Part shown: positions 57,181 through 64,000 of the stretch, in pieces
Numbering within the stretch: position 1 is the first letter of the stretch
How the letters are laid out: each line of letters starts with the position of its first letter
Assembly: GCA_036346225.1 (NCBI GenBank)
Contig: JARFIW010001216.1
Coordinates: 1-64,000, forward strand
Direction: 5' to 3'
Length of the DNA: 64,000 bases
From: Platerodrilus igneus
Lineage: Eukaryota > Arthropoda > Insecta > Coleoptera > Lycidae
Program-made: the position numbers and the translations under genes
Notes under the pieces: generated by a model
Told to the model about the DNA's origin: nothing
What the model saw: the letters and a program-made list of their open reading frames with translations, nothing else
The model's database searches: none

Positions 57181-59630
57181 GTGCTCACATACTAACGAAC
57201 GGCTACTAGCAAACTTTTTATGTGCACATTCTGCATGTTGTAAGAGCTAGTTAAGAATTCATATGTGTTTTCGTTTTGATGAACATACATTTGTATACAA
57301 TTTTAGTGATAGTGCAACATCACAAAAGTCTTTCATATTTACTTATTCAGTTGCATACTAACGAACGTGAATATATATAATTTGTATGATTATACGGCAT
57401 CTAAGAAGAGCACTTTAGAGTAAACAGTTGCATACCAACTATTTATGTAACTATGCTGCATCACTGAAAAGTTATTACAAAGACACATGATGCCGCATAC
57501 TAACAAACGTCCATTTGCATGCAATTTGTGTAATTATGCTACATCAAGAAAAAGTCATTTATTAACACATATGAAGTTGCACACTAACGAACGTCCACTC
57601 GCATGCAATTTGTGTAATTATACCGCATCAAGGAAAGATAGTTTACAAAGACATATGAAGTCGCACATTAACGAACGTCCATTCGCATGCAATTTGTGTA
57701 ATTATGCCGCATCACATAAAAGTTATTTATTAACACATATGAAGTCACACACTAACGAACGTCCATTCGCATGCAGTTTGTGTAATTATGCTACACTACA
57801 GAAAGGTAATTTAAAACTACATATGATGTCGCATACTAACCAACGTCCATTTGCATGCAATTTGTGTAATTATGCCGCATTAACGAAAAGTCATTTATTA
57901 ACACACATGAAGTCACACACTAACGAACGTCCATTCGCTTGCAATTTGTGTAATTATGCTGCATTACAGAAAGGTAATTTAAAAGTACATATGATGTCGC
58001 ATACTAACCAACGTCTATTTGAATGCAATTTGTGTAATTACGCCTCATCAGGTAAAGGCAGTTTAAAAATACACATGAGGTCGCACACGAACGAACGTCC
58101 ATTCGCATGCAATTTGTGCAATTATGCCTCATCTAGGAGAAATAGTTTACAAACACATATGAAGTTGCACACTAACGAACGTTCATTCGCTTGCAGTTTA
58201 TGTAACTATGCCGCATTACATAAAAGTAGCTTACAATTACATTTGAAGTCGCACACAAACGAACGGCCATTCGCGTGCAATTTGTGTAATTATGCTACAC
58301 TACAGAAAGGTAATTTAAAACTACATATGATGTCGCATACTAACCAACGTCCATTTGCATGCAATTTGTGTAATTATGCCGCATCAAGGAAAAGTCATTT
58401 ATTAACACACATGAAGTCACACACTAACGAACGTCCATTCGCCTGCAATTTGTGTAATTATGCTGCACTACAGAAAGGTAATTTAAAAGTACATATGGTG
58501 TCGCATACTAACCAACGTCCATTTGAATGCAATTTGTGTAATTACTCCTCATCAGGTAAAGGCAGTTTAAAAATACACATGAGGTCGCACACGAACGAAC
58601 GTCCATTCGCATGCAATTTGTGCAATTATGCCTCATCAAGGAGAAGTAGTTTACAAAGACATATGAAGTCGTACACTAACTAACGTTCACTCGTTTGCAG
58701 TTTATGTAACTATATCGCATTACATAAAAGCAGCTTAAAATTACATTTGAAGTCGCATACAAACGAATGTCCATTCGCCTGCAATCTGTGTAATTATGCT
58801 ACACTACAGAAAGGTAATTTAAAACTACATATGATGTCGCATACTAACCAACGTCCATTTGCATGCAATTTGTGTAATTATGCCGCATTAACGAAAAGTC
58901 ATTTATTAACACACATGAAGTCACACACTAACGAACGTCCATTCGCCTGCAATTTGTGTAATTATGCTGCACTACAGAAAGGTAATTTAAAAGTACATAT
59001 GGTGTCGCATACTAACCAACGTCTATTTGAATGCAATTTGTGTAATTACTCCTCATCAGGTAAAGGCAGTTTAAAAATACACATGAGGTCGCACACGAAC
59101 GAACGTCCATTCGCATGCAATTTGTGCAATTATGCCTCATCAAGGAGAAGTAGTTTACAAAGACATATGAAGTCGTACACTAACTAACGTTCACTCGTTT
59201 GCAGTTTATGTAACTATATCGCATTACATAAAAGCAGCTTAAAATTACATTTGAAGTCGCATACAAACGAATGTCCATTCGCCTGCAATCTGTGTAATTA
59301 TGCTACACTACAGAAAGGTAATTTAAAACTACATATGATGTCGCATACTAACCAACGTCCATTTGCATGCAATTTGTGTAATTATGCCGCATCAAGGAAA
59401 ATTCATCTATTAACACACATGAAGTCACACTAACAAACGTCCATTCGCATGCAATTTGTGCAATTATGTTTCATCAAGGAGAAATAGTTTACAAAGACAT
59501 ATGAAGTCGCACATTAACGAACGTTCATTCGCATGTAATAATTGTGATTATTGTGCAACAAGCAAAAGTCTTTTACAGAAACATGTGCTGTCCCCTATTG
59601 ATGAACGGCCATTTGTTCGTAATATGTGAT
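57181..59630 (+). pseudogene. C2H2 zinc-finger array B (three open segments)
   Basis: Paralogue of array A. Open segments are 57487-58683 (13 complete fingers plus one whose last His is Tyr), 58747-59187 (five) and 59251-59433 (two). They are separated by identical TAA stops at 58681-58683 and 59185-59187; a single-base loss near 59430 (TCACACTAACAAACG) ends the last. Finger types match those of A. A degenerate leading region from about 57181 and decayed trailing units to about 59628 parallel array A. Because of the stops it is most likely a pseudogene, unless the upstream 13-14 fingers are used alone. Confidence 0.75.
58681..59433. repeat. 504-bp (six-finger) tandem duplication inside array B
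   Basis: The sequence from TAACGTTCACTCG at 58681 recurs at 59185, exactly 504 = 6 x 84 bases later. It includes the same TAA stop, the same TNECPF linker variant and the same AATCTGTG silent change. Confidence 0.9.
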
Positions 59631-60694
59631 ATTTACGTATCAGAAAAAAATAATCAACAAAGCATATGTGTTATCCGTCACTAACGATGACGTTGTGAAT
59701 GCTTTTTACGTAATTAGATTGTATCAAAAGAAAATTAGGAAAACACATACGAACGCATACTAACGAATGTTCATTTACATGCAGTGCACTTGCATACAAA
59801 GGAACGTCTATTTGCAAAAATGCATTCTTATAATTACGCCAATTTGTGTTGACGTTCAATAACTTATTAGAAAAGAGACTCAATACGGGATTTTGTTTAA
59901 GTGTTGGTCTTTATTCGTTAAATTGGGAAGAAGATTCAAATTTAGTATGTGCACGTATGAACAACCGCTAAGTATTTAAATTAACTTTTACAGTCACTTT
60001 ACATCACCGGAAAGTTCAAATTTTTTAAATTAAAGTTCGTAGGTAGACATGAATTAAGGGATTTTGAAAATGCAATGTAGTTACCCCATCATACTTAACT
60101 TGCGTTCAACGGCATCTAGACAAAAATGTTGTATCAACAATGTAAGATTTTTATAAATAAATCGTGTATTTCTTTAAATTTAAACTAAAATTCGCGTTTA
60201 AAAATAAACTAAATTGAATTTCGGGCTAATAAAGTAAAAAACTAATAAACAAACACCCCAAAATAATTTAAAAGGCGTTTTTAATAAATTCAAAACAAAA
60301 ACCGCGTAAATCGTGTAAAAGACTGCCTAAGACCATCAAAAAATTGTGTAAAATTTTATAGTGCGTGTATAATAAAATAACAACCTAAAAACTAAAATCT
60401 AGGTTCTTTTAAATTAATAAATAGCTCAAAAACTGTAAATTTTGAAATAAATTAAATATAAATATTCCATATTTTAAGTACACGCGTACTTAAACGTTCT
60501 TAAACTCGAGTTTTTAGTTTAATTAGTGGTGTAACACTTGAAGCTTGTGTAAACACGGGGTAAGTGCACTTCCGGTACCGCATTCAAATAGCACATGCTT
60601 TTACTTGTTTATTTCCACAGTTAAATTTAAAGTACATTATTTCATAAATAATATTTTCAAGTAATTAATTAGCCTATTTAAATTTAATTTAAGG
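59631..60694. other. 3' flank of array B joined to the shared AT-rich block
   Basis: 59631-60150 matches 49425-49950, and 60150-60694 matches 52456-52995. No gene is recognised. Confidence 0.5.
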
Positions 60695-62565
60695 TGTTAC
60701 ATGCCAAAATTGACGTTACGATGATGGTAGGGAGGAAGAGGCATGAACAAACACGGTAAGCTCAAAGGAACGAACTAAACCGCGGCTCGGCTGGCTGCAG
60801 GGTAGACGGGGGGGGGGGCGTGGGTAAAATGGGGAGGGGAGTAGAGAATAATAATAGTTATCTTGACTAATCCGGTGAATTCTGGGCACCACCCTTATTT
60901 TAGTAGATTTCTGCCTAAAGTGGCATGGATTCCTTGTCTTTTATAGGAGAACGGCAAAATGAGGGAAAACTTATTCTTCTCGGACAAGGAACCCGTATGA
61001 CAAAATATAGGAATGACACTATCTCAAGTTATTAGCCAAGTTGTTGTACACCTCCTGGCTGTTTAAAAATGATCAATAGCAATAATGCAAGTTTAGCACT
61101 AACTTGTACCTGTAATAAAGTTATCACTTAAGATATTCTGAATTATCTGGATTGAGTCTTTAAATTAAATATATTTGATCTGAATTCCTGTTCACAGTAT
61201 TACTTAAACTCTTTATAAAATCATAATTTTAGAACTACGGAATTTGTTCTAATATAACCATATAGAAGTCTTTAACTGAACACAAAATCAACATTCACAC
61301 CTCTAAATTATACACAATTTCTATAACATGTTTCTATTAATTATAACCAATATTAATGTGTTGAGCAACAAACAATTCATGTACATTTAGTTTTCGTTAA
61401 ATCCTTCTACCAACCCCAATGGATCCTCCTATCGCTGTATCAACAGTGATTAAATTTACTTAATAGGTCAACGTAAAATGAATATTTTAAAATAGTTTTA
61501 TCCGTACGAAATTGAACATAATACGGAATTGTAAACAAGTTCAGTTTATAAAATAATATGGCAATAATAACTTACAGTACAGATGGTGAAACACCGCAGG
61601 GATTCAGTTTTCAGTCTTCGGTTTACCTTAATTAATTGCGGGCAATGTTGTGCTCCAGGACGGTACATCAACCAACGGCTTAGAAAGAAGATGAATTTCG
61701 GAACAAACACCAAAAATCCCGTGAGGTGTTCTTTGATATAATGAGCTGCAACTATCGAAATTTACCGGATTAAACTGGTTCGAGTACCTTTGGGACAGCC
61801 AACAAAGAATGAAATTCGCTGGTCCAGTTACGTGAATTTTCGGGTTAATAATTACCACTCGACACACATTAACTTCTCTGATAAGCACTAAACTTATATT
61901 AATCTTATGACGATAACAGTTTCCTAAATTAACGTAAAAACCAACTACGCGAGTCCGTTGGGTCAGGGTTTTATTTATCCACAAAAATAATCTTAATGCA
62001 AAATGCCTCCGGTGCAATTTAAATATTCTGTAACTAAATAACAACTAGTAACGTGCAGGCTTTATAACCCCTTTATTCAACGTGCTTAAAATCCTCCTTA
62101 AAAAGATATCGGGAGCAACTATGTCGTAAAAAAGAAACCATTTGACTTTTTACACGACCGAACCAATTAATTATGCACGAGAATGTTTATTGCACTTCGC
62201 GCCTAAAAGAGCTTTCTACAATTACATCTCGAAACCCTTTGAGTACCCAACGTGAACTAACTTAAAACGACGACGAATACCTTCTTCCCCTATCTTCGCA
62301 AATTATCGGTAAGTGAGACGAAAGTATCCCACTATTGTATTGAAAAAAGATAGCAAATGCTAAACTATTTGAAAACTAACATGCAGGTGCTGCGTGTTTT
62401 CTTGGAAATCCAAGCGAACACCTGCCTTACAATCAACTATTTTCCAAGTCTTAACAGGTTTTAAAATATTACTTTAAAATACTATTATAAGAATATGAAT
62501 TTTAGCATGAAATTATGTAGGGTAGTTGATGCGTATTTATAAAATAAAACCGAAGGTTACAAAGG
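60691..62565. mobile_element. Solo-LTR-like insertion S (60695-62561), target duplication AAGG
   Basis: Precisely absent from copy A at about 52994. It is 1867 bp, begins TGTTACATGCC and ends GGTTACA, so it has TG...CA termini with a short inverted TGTTAC/GTTACA-like match. It is flanked by AAGG at 60691-60694 and 62562-62565. No gag or pol is present. A minus-strand frame of 138 codons (61628-62044) has no recognised domain. The simplest reading is a solo LTR; a small non-autonomous LTR element is an alternative. Confidence 0.82.
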
Positions 62566-62885
62566 GTTTAAAAATTAAAAATAAATAAATAGTGTTGTTT
62601 AGGATGCATTTTTTTTAATCGAGATATTTTTATTGGGATAGCGATTTGATTTGGTTCTAGCTGTTATTTTGACGTTTACTGTTTATTATATTTTTGATAA
62701 AGTTTAAATAAATACAGGTTTATTTACGGTTCATCTTTAACAAAATATTTTTATTGGATCAACGTTTTTCGTTTTTTTTTTTTTAGCGTCATAGCGGTCA
62801 GGTTCTTTTTTTTTGAGTTGCGTTTTCCGTTGGTTATTTTTTTGTCGTTAGCTCTGTTAGCTGCGATGTGCTATACTTAGAGATG
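62566..62885. other. Shared AT-rich block, continued (copy B)
   Basis: Colinear with 52996-53285. No gene. Confidence 0.5.
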
Positions 62886-63485
62886 AGTTTGAACTAGTAT
62901 TAAAGGGTCTGAAAAATGGTAAGGCGCCGGGTACAGATAAGGTGCAAGCAGAAACTCTAAAAGCCGCTGGACAAGCAGTAACAGAACGTCTCTTCCAACT
63001 TGTAAGCTATATGTATGAGACAGGCGAGATACCCAAAGATTTCAAACGTAACATCATAATAACTATACCAAAAAAGAAAGGCGCTGATAGATGTGAAAAT
63101 TTTCGAACAATAAGTTTGACAGCACACGTGTCAAAAATATTAATTAGAATTGTACAAAGAAGAATGGAAAAACGAGCTGAAGAAATACTAGGAGAAGACC
63201 AATTTGGGTTTAGGCGAAACAGGGGAACACGAGAGGCTATTTTAGCTCTGAGAGTGATAATGGAGAAAGCAATAGAAAAAGTGGAAAGCGTGTATATAGG
63301 GTTTGTAGATTTGGAAAAAGCATTCAACAATGTAAAATGGAAAAAAATGTTTGAAATACTCAAAAAGATTGGAATGAGTTATAGGGACAGACGAATAGTA
63401 CATAGCTTATACAAAGAGCAAACAGCAGTAATAGAATTAGAGCAGGAGGGTAGAGAAGTATACATTAGGAAAGGGGTGAGATGGG
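62886..63485 (+). pseudogene. LINE reverse transcriptase fragment, copy B
   Basis: The same fragment as at 53286, and better preserved. It is one open frame through IPKKKGADRCENFRTISLT, EDQFGFRRNRGTREAI and GFVDLEKAFNNV to IRKGVR. It lacks the A-run insertion of copy A. It stops abruptly at GVR (about 63483), where a T-rich, unrelated sequence begins. Confidence 0.82.
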
Positions 63486-63800
63486 GATTTTTTTTGGAGG
63501 CGGGCCATACACCAAATTTTTTGGGGGTCCTAGTATTATTTGGGGGTTAGGCTGGGCCATTTTCCCAAACTTTTTGAGTGGGGTATACTCCAAATATTTT
63601 TTTTTGGAGGCGGGTCATACACCAAATTCTTTGGAGAATTTTGGGGGTGGGGTAACCAACTTCCGTGTGAGACATACTTGTGAAAATTTCGATAGCGTGG
63701 AAAAATTCTTTCGAGGGGCGTGGTCCTTTGATGTTTGCCGACTTCCGGGTGTGGTCCACGCAGGCCCCCTGCTGAAAATATGTTATGGTAATTATCGATA
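63486..63800. repeat. Unassigned sequence with a ~110-bp tandem repeat
   Basis: The segment TTTTTTGGAGGCGGG(C/T)CATACACCAAATT occurs near 63490 and again near 63600. The surrounding sequence is G-rich (TTTGGGGGT runs). Open frames on both strands here have no recognised domain. Confidence 0.55.
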
Positions 63801-63904
63801 TTAATCAATAATTGATTGTTATATAATGGATTTTGTTATTAACGTCACAGTCATCCCTTTCCTTTCGCTGACGTCACAGCTACACAGCTCTTGCAGAAAA
63901 AAAG

Positions 63905-63985
63905 GTTGACTGAAGCACCATTCGAACTCGGGCCGCCTGCATTCAAAGCAAGTACTCTAACCACTAGGTCACAGAGTTGGTCGCT
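63905..63985 (-). ncRNA. tRNA-derived SINE-like or tRNA-pseudogene segment
   Basis: On the minus strand there is an A-box-like TGACCTAGTGGTTAGAGTA, an anticodon-arm-like CTTGC-TTTGAAT-GCAGG stem-loop and a B-box-like GAGTTCGAATGG. The T-stem does not pair and the acceptor stem is not evident. This is a polymerase III promoter-bearing tRNA-like head, as in SINEs, rather than a working tRNA gene. Confidence 0.5.
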
Positions 63986-64000
63986 ATAAATACATTCACT

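Larger units (their letters stand above)
54651..63485. repeat. Segmental duplication, copy B
   Basis: Colinear with 45093-53885. The offset grows from about 9.56 kb in the leader through finger-number differences. Homology to copy A ends at GGGTGAGA near 63483, inside the RT fragment. Confidence 0.88.

Noticed and set aside
47904..59433. Regular 84-bp repeats that look like a spaced direct-repeat array
   Set aside because: They encode in-frame C2H2 zinc fingers, have no unique spacers, and the window is eukaryotic; not a CRISPR array.
63915..63983. Functional tRNA gene (minus strand)
   Set aside because: A- and B-box-like sequences are present, but the T-stem does not pair, no acceptor stem closes, and the anticodon would imply a tRNA class whose long variable arm is missing.

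Overview
This is an AT-rich animal genomic window, almost certainly from an arthropod and probably an insect. It contains an R1-clade LINE, a lineage essentially confined to arthropods, several insect-style Ty3/gypsy LTR retrotransposons, and tandem C2H2 zinc-finger arrays. No prokaryotic-style gene organisation is present. No confident single-copy host gene is visible, apart from the two zinc-finger arrays. Nearly everything else is mobile DNA or tandem repeat, much of it nested. Clades were assigned from recognised motifs, without database searches.

Layout. 1-4551: a plus-strand Ty3/gypsy element (gypsy-1), entering from outside the window, with an open gag and a decayed pol. 4552-8086: its non-coding 3' side, a ~45-bp minisatellite and a copy of an interspersed LTR-like family that I call X (X1). 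8087-10250: a second, 5'-truncated pol of the gypsy-1 family. 10251-13325: an LTR/primer-site/leader fragment of family Y, a T-rich minisatellite and a minus-strand integrase relic. 13340-25401: an R1-clade LINE (LINE-1) split twice, by a 485-bp hAT-type MITE (8-bp target duplication) and by a 6255-bp LTR element Z (two ~1.69-kb LTRs, 4-bp target duplication CCAC). 26181-40293: a second LINE (LINE-2, L1/Tx1-like) sitting inside a (CA)n tract. It is split three times: by the 6724-bp minus-strand gypsy V (587-bp LTRs with three mismatches, duplication CTAT), by X2 (duplication CCAT) and by X3 (duplication AACT). 40640-45092: a decayed minus-strand gypsy W whose gag-protease interval is swollen by a TATTTG hexanucleotide array.

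45093-63485 is a tandem segmental duplication of about 9 kb. Each copy carries Y-family LTR/leader sequence, a C2H2 zinc-finger array built from an 84-bp (28-residue) unit, an AT-rich block, and the same LINE reverse-transcriptase fragment. Copy A contains X4 and about 2.5 kb absent from B. Copy B contains a 1867-bp solo-LTR-like insertion (S, duplication AAGG) and a 504-bp six-finger duplication. The window ends with a minus-strand tRNA-like (SINE) segment.

The most unusual signals are: the X family, whose four copies all keep a splice-acceptor/exon/splice-donor-like cassette; the zinc-finger arrays, built from about five finger types with a linker that co-varies with the preceding finger; and the LINE-2 insertion between two diverged copies of a CA-bounded cassette.
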